Source of the DNA: G965222335 sp965222335
Lineage (GTDB): Bacteria > Pseudomonadota > Gammaproteobacteria > Pseudomonadales > Halieaceae
DNA: 64,000 nt
Direction of reading: 5' to 3'
Assembly: GCA_965222335.1 (NCBI GenBank)
Contig: OZ244944.1
Span: 1,922,001-1,986,000, forward strand
The notes under the pieces were generated by a model. It searched no databases, was not told where the DNA came from, and saw only the letters and a list, made by a program, of their open reading frames with translations. The translations under genes were made by a program, and so were the position numbers. This document shows positions 26,606 through 35,304 of this stretch, piece after piece; position 1 is the first letter of the stretch; each line of letters opens with the position of its first letter.

Positions 26606-26791
26606 TCAGCGTATCCGGCCGCCGATGGAAATGCTGGTGCCGATACCGCCGCCCCAGCCGCCGTGGCCGTAGGAGCTGTAGCCACTGGAGATGCCGATGC
26701 TGCCGTAGACATGCGGATCCGAGCAGCCACCCAGGGCCAGGACGACGGCCGCGAGCAGCAACATGCGCAGGCTTTTGCAGATAGCTTTCAT
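26606..26791 (-). CDS. Small Gly/Ser/Tyr-rich lipoprotein
   Basis: Encodes 61 residues. The signal peptide ends in LGGC with Cys23. The mature part is 39 residues of Gly, Ser, Tyr, His and Ile with repeated GYSSYGHGG-like and GGGIGTSISIGG segments, no recognisable domain. The ATG overlaps the stop of the VOC gene by 4 bp (ATGA), and GAGGTG before it serves as ribosome-binding site, so both are likely co-translated. Function unknown. Confidence 0.7.
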   Translation of the reverse strand: MKAICKSLRMLLLAAVVLALGGCSDPHVYGSIGISSGYSSYGHGGWGGGIGTSISIGGRIR

Positions 26792-27714
26792 GGCATCACC
26801 TCATTAGTGGCCTGGGCCGCGCCCAGGCTCATACTTGCATCCCAGGTCTGCAGGGCGATCCCCGCGCCGGAGGGGTCAGCGATCACCGCCACCCGGCCAC
26901 CGGCGGGGCGATCGGTTGCCGGCACCAGGATGCGGCCGCCCAGTGACTCTACCCGGGCGAGAATAGCATCCAGTGCAGCACTGTCGGCGACCCGCAGGTA
27001 GCTTACCCACATCGGGGGCACATCCGCGGCGGGGCGCTCCCGGAGACCGGCACGCGCTACACCGCCGGATTTGAGCAGGCGATACGCCCGCACTTCTCCT
27101 GCCGCATCCAGCTCCCGCAGCTCCGCTGTGTAGCCCACCGTATCCCGGTAGAACGCGGCGGCGGCCCCGGGGTCAGGAGACCAGAGTTCATTCCAGAGAA
27201 AGTCGCCAGCGGGAGGCGTGCCGGCGCGCGGGGCGGGATCGCCGTCACGGGTCTGCAGCAGGGCCAGCACCGCGCCCTGTCGGTCCGCAACGACCGCGAT
27301 CTCGCCGCGCTCGCCCAGGGAGGTCGGCGGTGTGAACACCCGCCCCCCGGCGGACTCCAGCGCGGCCACCGAGGCAGCAATATCGGCGACCGATATCACC
27401 ACTACCCACTGGGAGATATCCGCACTTGTCGGCAACTCGTTCTGGTCCACCATGCCGCCTATCAGGCGGCCCCGATGGCGAATCAAGGTGTAGTTGGCCG
27501 TCGCCAGGGGTTCGAATTCCCAGCCGAACAGCTCACCGTAAAAGGCCTGGCTGCGGTCCGGGGTATCCGATAACAGGTCGTGCCAGATCACCATCCCCGG
27601 CTGGCGGCTGCCATCGGTGGCCGGGGCGACGCCCGGCAGGTTGAAGCCGGTTGCCGCGCAGGCCGCAAGCAGCATCGCCGACAGCAGTATGAGCATTGCG
27701 TTGATGCGCCCCAT
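26788..27714 (-). CDS. Lipoprotein with two VOC (glyoxalase/bleomycin-resistance) domains
   Basis: Encodes 308 residues. A lipoprotein signal ends in LAAC with Cys19. Two VOC domains follow, about 40-150 (MVIWHDLLSDTPDRSQAFYGELFGWE, quoted by its His and Glu pattern) and 170-295 (FLWNELWSPDPGAAAAFYRDT...). The repeated pattern W-x-E/D-L...S-D...AFY is that of the paired VOC modules in PhnB/27-kDa-antigen-like proteins. Metal-dependent chemistry or ligand binding is possible; the lipid anchor places it in the envelope, unusual for the family. Co-transcribed with the small lipoprotein. Confidence 0.8.
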   Translation of the reverse strand: MGRINAMLILLSAMLLAACAATGFNLPGVAPATDGSRQPGMVIWHDLLSDTPDRSQAFYGELFGWEFEPLATANYTLIRHRGRLIGGMVDQNELPTSADISQWVVVISVADIAASVAALESAGGRVFTPPTSLGERGEIAVVADRQGAVLALLQTRDGDPAPRAGTPPAGDFLWNELWSPDPGAAAAFYRDTVGYTAELRELDAAGEVRAYRLLKSGGVARAGLRERPAADVPPMWVSYLRVADSAALDAILARVESLGGRILVPATDRPAGGRVAVIADPSGAGIALQTWDASMSLGAAQATNEVMP

Positions 27715-27813
27715 GGCAGGCCCTCGCGGTAATCACAGACACGCCAAGCATAGCGCAGCGCGCCAGCAACTGTCCCGCCGGGATCACAGTGGCGGCCGGC
27801 GGCCCTTGCACGC

Positions 27814-27842
27814 TTGGTCTTTTGAGTGGGTCGGCCTACACT
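27814..27842 (+). promoter_or_regulatory. Probable sigma-70 promoter of the binding-protein gene
   Basis: TTGGTC (27814-27819) and TACACT (27837-27842) with a 17-base spacer, 50 bp before the start of the downstream gene. Predicted by eye only. Confidence 0.5.
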
Positions 27843-27892
27843 GTTGCGGGACGCGTCACTCCAATGCCGGAATGACCAGACGGAGCAAACAG

Positions 27893-28702
27893 ATGACCCG
27901 ACACTGCAAACCCTTCCTGCTTAGCCTGCTGACAGTTTTTACCCTGGCCCTCGCCCCCATGGGACAGGCCGGCGAAACCCTGCAGCGGGTGCTCGACTTC
28001 AAGACCATCAAGGTCGGCATGAGTGCCGACCAGCCGCCCATGAACATGGTGAGCCGTGATCAGAGCCTGATGGGCTTCGACGTCGACCTGGCGCGCTCAC
28101 TGGCTGCGGCGATGCGGGTCAAGCTCGAGATCAAGGTAATGCCCTTCGGTGAACTGATGGAAGCCTTGGAGACCAGCGAGATTGACATGATCATCTCCGG
28201 CCTTGCCATTACCCCGGCGCGCAGCGAGCAGGTTGCCTTTGTCGGCCCCTACATGATGTCCGGCAAGTCGCTGCTGACCAAGGACTCGGTGCTGGCGAAG
28301 ATTTCCGGCACCGAGGAATTCAACCGCGCCGACCTCACCCTCACCGCCCTGAAAAATTCCACCAGCGCCAATTTCGTGCGCGAGGCGGCACCCGAGGCCA
28401 AGCTGGTGGAAGTGGCCCAGTACGACGAGGCGATTCAGATGGTGATCAACGGCAAGGCGGACGGCATGATCGCCGATATGCCCGCCTGCCAGCTGGCGGT
28501 CCTGCGCTACCCGGAAGCGGGCCTGGTGACCCTGGAATCACCCCTGACGGTGGAACCCATCGGCATCGCAGTCAGCAAGGATGACCGCGAATTCTACAAC
28601 CTGGTGGACAACTACCTGGATGCCTACACCCGCATCGGCGTGCTCGCCAAGCTGCGGAAAAAATGGCTGGAAGACAGCGGCTGGCTGGCCGCCCTGCCCT
28701 GA
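27893..28702 (+). CDS. Periplasmic amino-acid-type substrate-binding protein
   Basis: Encodes 269 residues. Signal peptide to about MGQAGE, then the type-2 periplasmic binding fold: IKVGMSADQPPMNMVSRDQSL and LMGFDVDLARSLA at the front, ISGLAITPARSEQVAFVGPY in the middle, DGMIADMPACQL and a final KLRKKWLEDSGW. These are marks of the SBP_bac_3 family (polar amino acids or related small solutes). No permease or ATPase gene is next to it, so it may work with remote subunits or have a sensory role. ATG 27893 has GGAG 9 bp upstream; a second in-frame ATG lies 21 bp earlier. Confidence 0.85.
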   Translation: MTRHCKPFLLSLLTVFTLALAPMGQAGETLQRVLDFKTIKVGMSADQPPMNMVSRDQSLMGFDVDLARSLAAAMRVKLEIKVMPFGELMEALETSEIDMIISGLAITPARSEQVAFVGPYMMSGKSLLTKDSVLAKISGTEEFNRADLTLTALKNSTSANFVREAAPEAKLVEVAQYDEAIQMVINGKADGMIADMPACQLAVLRYPEAGLVTLESPLTVEPIGIAVSKDDREFYNLVDNYLDAYTRIGVLAKLRKKWLEDSGWLAALP

Positions 28703-28729
28703 TCGGGCCGCGCACCGGGAGCGGGAGAC

Positions 28730-29773
28730 ATGCCGCGCCTTGCTCTCGGCTGTTGCCTGCTGGTCCTGCTGTGGGCAAAGCCGGGCAGCGCCCTGCTCAT
28801 GGCCGCTGACACCCCGCTGGTCATCGCCCACCGCGGGGCCAGCGGCTACCTGCCCGAACACACCCTGCCCGCGAAGGCCATGGCCCATGCCATGGGCGCG
28901 GACTACCTGGAGCAGGATGTGGTCCTGACCCGCGACGGCGTGCCCATCGTCCTGCACGATATCCACCTGGAACCCACCACCGATGTCGAGCAAGTGTTCC
29001 CCGGCCGCGCGCGGGAGGACGGCCGCTTCTACGCCATTGACTTCGACCTCGCAGAAATTCGCCGCCTGCGGGTACACGAGCGCAGCCGGCGCACCCCGGA
29101 CGGCCGCGAGGAGGCGGTGTTCAGCGGACGCTTCCCCCTGCAGCCCACCTCGCTGCAGGTACCGACCCTGGCAGAGGAAATCGCCCTGATAGACGGCATG
29201 AACCGCAGCAGCGGCCGCCGCGCGGGTCTCTATATCGAGCTCAAGGCACCACAGTTTCATCGCCGCGCAGGACAGGACATCGCTCGCGCCGTGCTGCAGG
29301 TCCTGCGTGACACGGGCTACAGTGAGCGCACTGAACAGGTCTACCTGCAGTGCTTTGACGATGCGACGCTGCGCTATCTGCGCAGCGAGCTGCAAACGTC
29401 CCTGCCGCTGATCCAGCTGATCGCCGACAAGGCCTGGGGAGAGGACAGTGCGGTCGACTACGACTACCTGCGTAGCGCTGCGGGTCTGGACGAGGTGGCG
29501 ACCTATGCCGATGGCATCGGCCCCTGGATCATGCATATCTACCTGGGCCGCGATGCCACCGGCGCGGCCCGCCTGAGTGACCTGGTGGACCAGGCCCACG
29601 CGCGCAATCTGCTGGTGCACCCCTTTACCCTGCGTAGCGACCACCTGCCGGCAGGCATCGAAGATCTCGACACCCTGCATAACATCCTCCTGGACCAGGC
29701 TGGTGTGGATGGCGCTTTCACCGATTTCCCCGACAGGATGCGCGCCTATATCGATCGCGAGCGCGCGCCCTGA
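28730..29773 (+). CDS. Glycerophosphodiester phosphodiesterase (GlpQ-like)
   Basis: Encodes 347 residues with a signal sequence (about 1-24), hence periplasmic. Catalytic elements: IAHRGASGYLPEHT (first His/Arg), DYLEQDVVLTRDGVPIVLHD (metal-binding Glu, Asp and second His), LYIELK and YLQCFD. It resembles GlpQ at 335 residues. It hydrolyses glycerophosphodiesters, such as those from phospholipid breakdown, to glycerol-3-phosphate and an alcohol. Start has GCGGGAG at 5 bp. It follows the binding-protein gene after 27 bp. Confidence 0.9.
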   Translation: MPRLALGCCLLVLLWAKPGSALLMAADTPLVIAHRGASGYLPEHTLPAKAMAHAMGADYLEQDVVLTRDGVPIVLHDIHLEPTTDVEQVFPGRAREDGRFYAIDFDLAEIRRLRVHERSRRTPDGREEAVFSGRFPLQPTSLQVPTLAEEIALIDGMNRSSGRRAGLYIELKAPQFHRRAGQDIARAVLQVLRDTGYSERTEQVYLQCFDDATLRYLRSELQTSLPLIQLIADKAWGEDSAVDYDYLRSAAGLDEVATYADGIGPWIMHIYLGRDATGAARLSDLVDQAHARNLLVHPFTLRSDHLPAGIEDLDTLHNILLDQAGVDGAFTDFPDRMRAYIDRERAP

Positions 29774-29864
29774 CGGCGCTTTCGTGCCCCGGCGCACTGG
29801 CACCAGAGCCCCTAACAGGGCATCATTCCCCCTCGCAAATTCATTCCCCAAAAAGGCCCACGCA

Positions 29865-31313
29865 GTGACCGTCAAGGTAAACCGGCGCACCAAAATCGTA
29901 GCCACAGTCGGTCCCGGAAGCGAGTCCGAGGACATGTTGGCCAAACTGATCACCGCCGGGGTCAATGTGTTCCGGCTCAACTTCAGCCACGGCTCCGCCA
30001 GCCATCACGCCACCATCGCCGGACGCATTCGCAGACAGGCCGCCGCCGCGGGGCAGTACGTGGGCATCCTCGCGGATCTGCAGGGGCCGAAAATACGCAT
30101 CAGCAGCTTCCAGGACGACGCGGTCCAGCTGGCGCGAGGTGACCGCTTCCGCCTGGACCAGTCCCTGGGCGAGGGCGAAGGCAATCGCCAGGCGGTGGGC
30201 CTGGACTACCCTGACCTGTGCCAGAGTGTGGCCGCCGGGGACATCCTGCTGCTGGACGACGGTCGCCTGCGCCTGCAGGTAGAGGATGTGACGCCGCCGG
30301 TGGTCGACTGCACGGTGCTGGTGGGAGGCAAGCTCGGCTCACGCAAGGGCATCAACCGCCTGGGGGGCGGTCTCGCGGCACCCGCGCTGACCACCAAAGA
30401 CATTGCCGATATCGACAGCCTGGCCCAGGTCCGACCTGACTTCGTCGCGGTCTCCTTCGTTTCCAGCGCCGAAGACATCTACCAGACCCGGGATTTGCTC
30501 GCGGGGCACCAGCTGTCCCCGGCAATCATCGCCAAGATCGAGCGCGCCGAGGTAGTGGCCGATGGGGAAACCCTCAACCGCATTCTGGAGGCGGCCTTTG
30601 GCATCATGGTTGCCCGCGGTGACCTCGGGGTGGAGGTCGGCGATGCGCAGCTGATCGGGATCCAGAAGGACCTGATTTCACGGGCGCGCAAGCGCGATCG
30701 CGTGGTGATCACCGCGACCCAGATGATGGAGTCCATGATCAGCAACCCGATGCCCACCCGGGCAGAGGTATTCGACGTCGCCAATGCGGTGCTCGACGGC
30801 ACCGACGCGGTGATGCTGTCGGCGGAGACCGCGGTCGGCAGCTACCCGGAGGAAGTCGTCAGCGCGATGGCGGAAGCGGCCCTGGGAGCCGAGCGGCACC
30901 CCGTTGCCCGCACCTCGCGCTACCGGGTGGAAAAGCAGTTCGCCGATGCCCAGGAGACCATCGCCATGTCGGCGATCTACGCCGCCAACCACTACGCCAA
31001 CGTGCGCGGCATCGCCTGCCTCACCGAGTCGGGCACCACGCCCCTGCTGATGTCCCGCCTCAGCTCCGGCCTGCCTATTTTCGCCCTCAGCGGCCGCAGC
31101 GAAACCCTGCAGCGGCTGAGCCTGTGCCGGGGGGTGATTCCCCTGTATTTTGATGCTGACGCCTTCGAGCCGGAAGACATCGAGGCCTGCGCGATCGAGT
31201 TCCTGAAGGATGCGGGGCTGTTACAGCGTGGCGATTCCATGCTCCTCACCCGGGGCTCGGTTACCGGGCAGCCGGGGGCAACCAATATTCTCAAGATACT
31301 GCCCGTACCGTGA
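29865..31313 (+). CDS. pyk: Pyruvate kinase
   Basis: Encodes 482 residues that convert phosphoenolpyruvate and ADP to pyruvate and ATP. Recognised by RTKIVATVGPGSESEDML, the Lys-Ile-Glu active-site motif IIAKIERAE, VARGDLGVEV, the VITATQMMESM motif and the C-terminal TESGTTPLLMSRL of the allosteric domain. GTG start 29865 has AAGG 8 bp upstream. Its stop overlaps the glucokinase GTG (GTGA), so the two glycolytic genes form an operon, an arrangement that matches their roles at the two ends of glycolysis. Confidence 0.95.
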   Translation: MTVKVNRRTKIVATVGPGSESEDMLAKLITAGVNVFRLNFSHGSASHHATIAGRIRRQAAAAGQYVGILADLQGPKIRISSFQDDAVQLARGDRFRLDQSLGEGEGNRQAVGLDYPDLCQSVAAGDILLLDDGRLRLQVEDVTPPVVDCTVLVGGKLGSRKGINRLGGGLAAPALTTKDIADIDSLAQVRPDFVAVSFVSSAEDIYQTRDLLAGHQLSPAIIAKIERAEVVADGETLNRILEAAFGIMVARGDLGVEVGDAQLIGIQKDLISRARKRDRVVITATQMMESMISNPMPTRAEVFDVANAVLDGTDAVMLSAETAVGSYPEEVVSAMAEAALGAERHPVARTSRYRVEKQFADAQETIAMSAIYAANHYANVRGIACLTESGTTPLLMSRLSSGLPIFALSGRSETLQRLSLCRGVIPLYFDADAFEPEDIEACAIEFLKDAGLLQRGDSMLLTRGSVTGQPGATNILKILPVP

Positions 31314-32314
31314 AACCGGCAGGCACGCCCCGACTGGTCGCCGACGTCGGCGGCACCAACACCCGCATGGCAGTTTTCGACCCCGACAAGGGTGAGCTGC
31401 GCGCGCTCCAGATCTACCGCAACCGCGACTTCCACCGCTTCGAGGATGTCGTCGGCGCGTGGCTGCAGGGATTGGGGGCGCCGGCACCCACCCGGGCCTG
31501 TATTGCCGTCGCGGCACCCCCGGGTGGCGATCGGGTGCAGATGGTGAATATGGACTGGTCCTTCTCCTGCCGTGAGCTCGCCGCAGCCTTCGGCCTGGAG
31601 CAGGTCATGTGGATCAACGACTTCGTCAGCAATGCCTATGCCCTGCATCACCTCGCCGCGAATGACTGCCACACTCTGCGGCGGCCGCAGTCGGCAGCGT
31701 CGCAGGACCGGCGGCCGGCGGACCGGCGGCCGGCGAACCGGCGGCCGGCGAATCGGCTGGCAGTGGTCGGGCCGGGCACCGGCCTCGGCGGCGCCAGTGT
31801 GCTGCGGGTCGAGGGCCGCGCGCTGGCGATCGCCGCCGAGCCGGGGCACATGGGGCTGTGCCCCGCCAACGCCGAAGAAGTCGCGCTGTTCCAGCTACTG
31901 CTGGCAGCGCACCCGGGGCTGTACGCGGAGTTGCTGGTGTCGGGCCCGGGGCTGCTGAGACTTTACCGGGGCCTGGCTGCCGTGCGCGGGGAGGCTTGCG
32001 TGGCCGACACCGCGGAGGAGGTGTCCCGCCTTGCACTTGCCCGAGAGGACGCGCTCTGCGCAACGGCGCTGGACACATTCTGCGCGCTACTGGGCTCGGT
32101 CTGCGGCGATTTTGTCCTCGCGACCGGCAGCTACGGGGGCCTCTACCTGGCGGGCGGCATCATTCCCGGGATGATTCCCTTCCTGGAGCAAAGCCCCTTT
32201 CTGCAGCGCCTGGTCGCCAAGGGTGCCATGCGGGGTCACCTTGAGCAGGTGCCGGTGCGCGTCATCACATCCCCCCAGCCCGGCCTGATAGGCGCCGCCC
32301 ATGCGCCCCTGTGA
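31310..32314 (+). CDS. glk: Glucokinase
   Basis: Encodes 334 residues. RLVADVGGTNTRMAVF is the phosphate-1 loop, MDWSFSC and WINDFVSNAYAL the glucose/ATP region, VVGPGTGLGGASV the second loop, and GGIIPGM near the end, all as in E. coli Glk (321 residues). It phosphorylates glucose with ATP. Just before GPGTGLG there is an insertion made of three 5-residue units (DRRPA, DRRPA, NRRPA) coded by a 15-bp tandem repeat, absent from the usual family plan. GTG start, four-base overlap with pyruvate kinase. Confidence 0.92.
   Translation: MKPAGTPRLVADVGGTNTRMAVFDPDKGELRALQIYRNRDFHRFEDVVGAWLQGLGAPAPTRACIAVAAPPGGDRVQMVNMDWSFSCRELAAAFGLEQVMWINDFVSNAYALHHLAANDCHTLRRPQSAASQDRRPADRRPANRRPANRLAVVGPGTGLGGASVLRVEGRALAIAAEPGHMGLCPANAEEVALFQLLLAAHPGLYAELLVSGPGLLRLYRGLAAVRGEACVADTAEEVSRLALAREDALCATALDTFCALLGSVCGDFVLATGSYGGLYLAGGIIPGMIPFLEQSPFLQRLVAKGAMRGHLEQVPVRVITSPQPGLIGAAHAPL
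31706..31750. repeat. Three 15-bp tandem units inside glk
   Basis: Three adjacent copies of RACCGGCGGCCGGCG at 31706, 31721 and 31736 (third begins AACC instead of GACC). Fifteen bases keep the reading frame, so length changes alter the protein by five residues without breaking it. Confidence 0.9.
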
Positions 32315-32543
32315 CCGCGCAGAAAAGCACCGCCCCGGCAACAAAAAATGGCAATATTCCCGAATATTTTAACCGCTGCGTCATTCCCCTTCGGCCAAGC
32401 GGTGATAGACTCGAAAGAGCTGAGCAATCAGCGGTATTTATGCGCGCGGTCGAAGTTCCCCCAAGTTCCTCGGTACGTTGATCATAAATAGTGATTAATC
32501 AACTGGCTCTCTTCGGACAGCCAACGCTATACAGGTAAGAAAT
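32315..32543 (+). promoter_or_regulatory. Cold-shock gene leader region
   Basis: The 229-bp gap between glk and the cold-shock gene is AT-richer than its surroundings. It holds AATATTC/GAATATT (32353-32368) followed by TTTT, and GTTGAT with ATCAAC (32477-32503) flanking a 15-base AT-rich core. A long untranslated leader is usual for cspA-type genes; no exact promoter is clear. Confidence 0.4.
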
Positions 32544-32750
32544 ATGTCTACAGAAACCGGCACCGTGAAATGGTTCAACGAAACAAAAGGATTTGGCTTC
32601 ATTGAACGCGAGAACGGGCCCGATGTATTCGTTCACTTCAGCGCCATCAAGGGCGAGGGCTTCAAAACCCTGGCAGATGGTCAGAAAGTGGAGTTCAATG
32701 TAACCGATGGACAAAAAGGCCCGCAGGCCGAGAACGTCGTACCGGTCTGA
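32544..32750 (+). CDS. Cold-shock domain protein, CspA family
   Basis: Encodes 68 residues forming a single cold-shock (OB-fold) domain. RNP1 KGFGFI (residues 15-20) and RNP2 VFVHF (28-32) are intact, with the aromatic residues for binding single-stranded RNA/DNA. Such proteins loosen mRNA structure at low temperature or in general growth. TETGTVKWFNETKGFGF is a standard beginning. A long leader and a terminator frame it as a single-gene transcript. Confidence 0.95.
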   Translation: MSTETGTVKWFNETKGFGFIERENGPDVFVHFSAIKGEGFKTLADGQKVEFNVTDGQKGPQAENVVPV

Positions 32751-32757
32751 GCCGGAT

Positions 32758-32775
32758 ACCCGCTCTAGAGCGGGT
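32758..32775. repeat. Perfect 18-bp palindrome after the cold-shock gene
   Basis: ACCCGCTCTAGAGCGGGT begins 8 bp after the stop codon, followed directly by the terminator. It can form a second stem in the RNA 3' end or bind a protein. Confidence 0.6.
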
Positions 32776-32782
32776 ATTCACG

Positions 32783-32812
32783 AAAAAGGAGCACCTCGGT
32801 GCTCCTTTTTTT
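32783..32812 (+). terminator. Rho-independent terminator of the cold-shock gene
   Basis: A-tract, then GGAGCAC/GTGCTCC stem with CTCG tetraloop (32788-32805), then seven T. The A-tract pairs with the T-tract, so it also works on the other strand and may stop leftward transcripts. Confidence 0.9.
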
Positions 32813-32918
32813 ATGTCCAGGGATGGACGGTAGCTCGCGAGAGGCAGGAAGCCGGTAGCGAGCCGGTACGATTAATGCCGCCCTAGATTCAACAGGTGAA
32901 TCTCAACCCCGCTAAAAA

Positions 32919-34256
32919 TCACCCCTCCCGCAGTTTGCGCTGGCGCTCCAGTTCCGAATCCATGTACTTGATCCACTGCTCGGCGAACTTCTTCGAACGC
33001 TCGTCGCGACCCGCGGCCTGGAAGGCCTGCCGCGCCTTGTCGTACTGCTTCTCGTTGAAGTAGGCCATACCCAGCACCAGGCGGGCATTGTCCGGGCGTT
33101 TGACGCCGCCGCGATTCAGGCCCTTGGTGATCGCCTCAATCGCCTTGCCGTACTCTTCACCGTCGAGGTAGATATTGCCCAGGCGGGTGTAGAGCTCACC
33201 GTCATCGGAGCGGGCCGCTGCCTCCTCCATGGCCGGTATGGCCTTTTCGACCTCCTGGGCCTGGCGGTAGGCATTACCCAGGATCTCGTAGTTCTTGGAT
33301 GTCTCCTCAATGGCTTCGCCATCGAGGCCCCGGTCCATCACTTTGGCGGCCTTGTAGGGCACTTCGGCGTTCAGGTAGAGATAGGCCATGGTGACCATCT
33401 CGGTGCCCTTGTCGAGCAAGTCCTGGACGTAGGCCGTTTCCATTGCCGCCACCTGCTTGGGACTTCTGTTCTGCTCCCCGTACATATGAGAGAGCTGCAC
33501 CCAGTACTGCTTCTTCGGGTAGTGCTTCAACAACTCCTCGAGCGTCGCCACGGCCTTGTTAATATCGTTTTTCTCAAAATACAGGAAGCGCGCGAGGTTC
33601 AACCACTGCTCCTTGGGCACCTTGCCGTCCCTGCGGAACATGTCGATCGCCGTTTCCACATTGGTCAGCGCACGGTCATAGTCCTTAAGCTGGTAGTAAC
33701 CCTGCGCCAACAGCACGTAGGCGCTGGCATTCGGGTTTTCCGTCATCTCGAACCATGACTGCAGGGCACGGATGCCGTCCTGCCAGCGCTCCTGCACGAA
33801 ATACAGCTGGGCGATGGTGTAGCGGGTGTTGATCTCCATCGCCAGGGGAATATCCGGCTGCTTGACCACGTTCTCATAGGCCTGCAGCGCCTTGCCGTAA
33901 TCCTCCCGGGAATAGTGAACAAAGGCGTACAGGTTGTAGACGTTGGCCAGCTCGTAGCTGTTCAGCTCGTTGTCGCGCCGACCCGCGAGCATCTCGTCCA
34001 GCACCTTTGCGGCCTTGTTCAGGTCCTTTTCCTCGGCTGCGGCCTGGGCCTCTGCCAGCTTCTCGTACACCTTGTTACGCAGGGCCGGCGTGCGACGGGT
34101 CTCGCGTTCGTCCGCCTTTTGCTCCTGGGCTACGGCTGCAGACAGCGGCGCAAAACCCAGCGCCGCCTGAACCTGCGGCAGGGCAACCTGGGCGGCGGCT
34201 ACCGGCACAGCCAACAGGGCTGAACGGAGCCAGAGGGGGGAGTTAGGCTTTTTCAT
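32919..34256 (-). CDS. TPR-repeat protein of the TonB2 cluster
   Basis: Encodes 445 residues with a signal peptide (about 1-42) and at least eight tetratricopeptide-like repeats (for example NLYAFVHYSREDYGKALQAYENV and AYVLLAQGYYQLKDYDRAL). Such a periplasmic/outer-membrane TPR protein regularly ends the exbB-exbD-tonB2 cluster of Vibrio, Shewanella and relatives, where it is thought to help link the energy complex to the receptors or the cell wall. Exact role unproved. It follows tonB after 15 bp. Confidence 0.85.
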   Translation of the reverse strand: MKKPNSPLWLRSALLAVPVAAAQVALPQVQAALGFAPLSAAVAQEQKADERETRRTPALRNKVYEKLAEAQAAAEEKDLNKAAKVLDEMLAGRRDNELNSYELANVYNLYAFVHYSREDYGKALQAYENVVKQPDIPLAMEINTRYTIAQLYFVQERWQDGIRALQSWFEMTENPNASAYVLLAQGYYQLKDYDRALTNVETAIDMFRRDGKVPKEQWLNLARFLYFEKNDINKAVATLEELLKHYPKKQYWVQLSHMYGEQNRSPKQVAAMETAYVQDLLDKGTEMVTMAYLYLNAEVPYKAAKVMDRGLDGEAIEETSKNYEILGNAYRQAQEVEKAIPAMEEAAARSDDGELYTRLGNIYLDGEEYGKAIEAITKGLNRGGVKRPDNARLVLGMAYFNEKQYDKARQAFQAAGRDERSKKFAEQWIKYMDSELERQRKLREG

Positions 34257-34271
34257 AACACATCAACCGTT

Positions 34272-34880
34272 CTACTGTTCCAGCTCGTAGGTAAACTTGT
34301 TCTGTACACCGGCCACCTCGATCGGCTCGCCGTCCACCACCCGGGGCTTGTACTTGAACTTCTCGGCCGCCTTGACCGACGCGCGCTCAAACACGCCGGA
34401 AGGCTGGCAGTCCACCGCCTGGGGGTCGCGAATCGAGCCCGACTTGGTCACCGTGTACTCGACGATGCAGTAACCGGTAATGCCACGGGTCTGGGCGCGA
34501 CGGGGATAGATCGGCGCGACCTTCACGATCGGCAGGTACTCACCGTCACCACTCGCCATACCGCTGGAGCTGATTTCCAGGTCCACTTGCTGATTGGGCG
34601 CGGTATTGACAATCTCGGTGTCGGCGTCCATTTCCATGTCCGGCGTATCCAGGTCCGGCGGCGGCTCCTCGGGATCCTCCACCTTGTCCGGCTTCTTCTG
34701 TTTGACGTTGGTGTCGATGTCGCGTTCCGGCATGTGGATATCCGCCAGTTTGCGCTGTTCGGTTTCGTCAATATCGGGGTCGGCGGTGGCGATCAGGTAC
34801 TGCATAATGAAGAACAGACCGCCGGCCACCGGGATGGCCAGGAGCGCACCGAAAACCAGTCTGAATAAATTGCGACTCAT
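34272..34880 (-). CDS. tonB: Energy transducer TonB (TonB2 type)
   Basis: Encodes 202 residues: a short cytoplasmic start, a membrane helix at 8-30, an acidic proline-containing linker (DPEEPPPDLDTPDM...), and the C-terminal TonB domain with PIYPRRAQTRGITGY and GEPIEVAGVQNKF. The linker is short compared with E. coli TonB, as in TonB2. It transfers proton-motive energy from ExbB/ExbD to outer-membrane receptors such as those in this window. Lies 6 bp after exbD. Confidence 0.9.
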   Translation of the reverse strand: MSRNLFRLVFGALLAIPVAGGLFFIMQYLIATADPDIDETEQRKLADIHMPERDIDTNVKQKKPDKVEDPEEPPPDLDTPDMEMDADTEIVNTAPNQQVDLEISSSGMASGDGEYLPIVKVAPIYPRRAQTRGITGYCIVEYTVTKSGSIRDPQAVDCQPSGVFERASVKAAEKFKYKPRVVDGEPIEVAGVQNKFTYELEQ

Positions 34881-34886
34881 AATGGG

Positions 34887-35291
34887 CTACTTATCTTCGG
34901 TTGCCAGGGACACATCGTAAACACCTGCCTCTCGCGCGGCGTCCAGTACCTCGGTCACGGTCTTGGTGTTGGATTCATTGTCCGCCTGGATCACCACGGC
35001 TCCCTTGGGGTTCTCCGCGTGCAGGCGCTCGATATTGGCGCGCACCGCGCGCACATCAATGCGCCGGTTGTCCATCCATATCTCGTTGGTCGCGGTGATT
35101 GCCACAAGGATGTTGACGTTCTCCTTGGGCTGCGAGGTAGACGCCTCAGGCCGGTTTACCTCCACGCCCGCCTCCTTGATGAAGGAAGCGGTCACAATGA
35201 AGAAGATCAGCATGATAAACACGACGTCCAGCATGGGCGTCAGGTCGATCTGGGCTTCATCTTCCGCAGCTGCTCGATTATTCCTGCGCAT
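34887..35291 (-). CDS. exbD: Biopolymer transport protein ExbD
   Basis: Encodes 134 residues with the ExbD/TolR pattern: membrane helix about 17-38 with the essential Asp in IDLTPMLDVVFIML, and a periplasmic domain with VVIQADNESNTKTVTEVLDAA. It works with ExbB as proton channel for TonB. Its start is 13 bp after the small exbB. Confidence 0.92.
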   Translation of the reverse strand: MRRNNRAAAEDEAQIDLTPMLDVVFIMLIFFIVTASFIKEAGVEVNRPEASTSQPKENVNILVAITATNEIWMDNRRIDVRAVRANIERLHAENPKGAVVIQADNESNTKTVTEVLDAAREAGVYDVSLATEDK

Positions 35292-35304
35292 TACATTTGC
35301 TCTC

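Noticed and set aside
31706..31750. Repeats as a CRISPR array
   Set aside because: Units are 15 bp without spacers and lie inside a coding frame.
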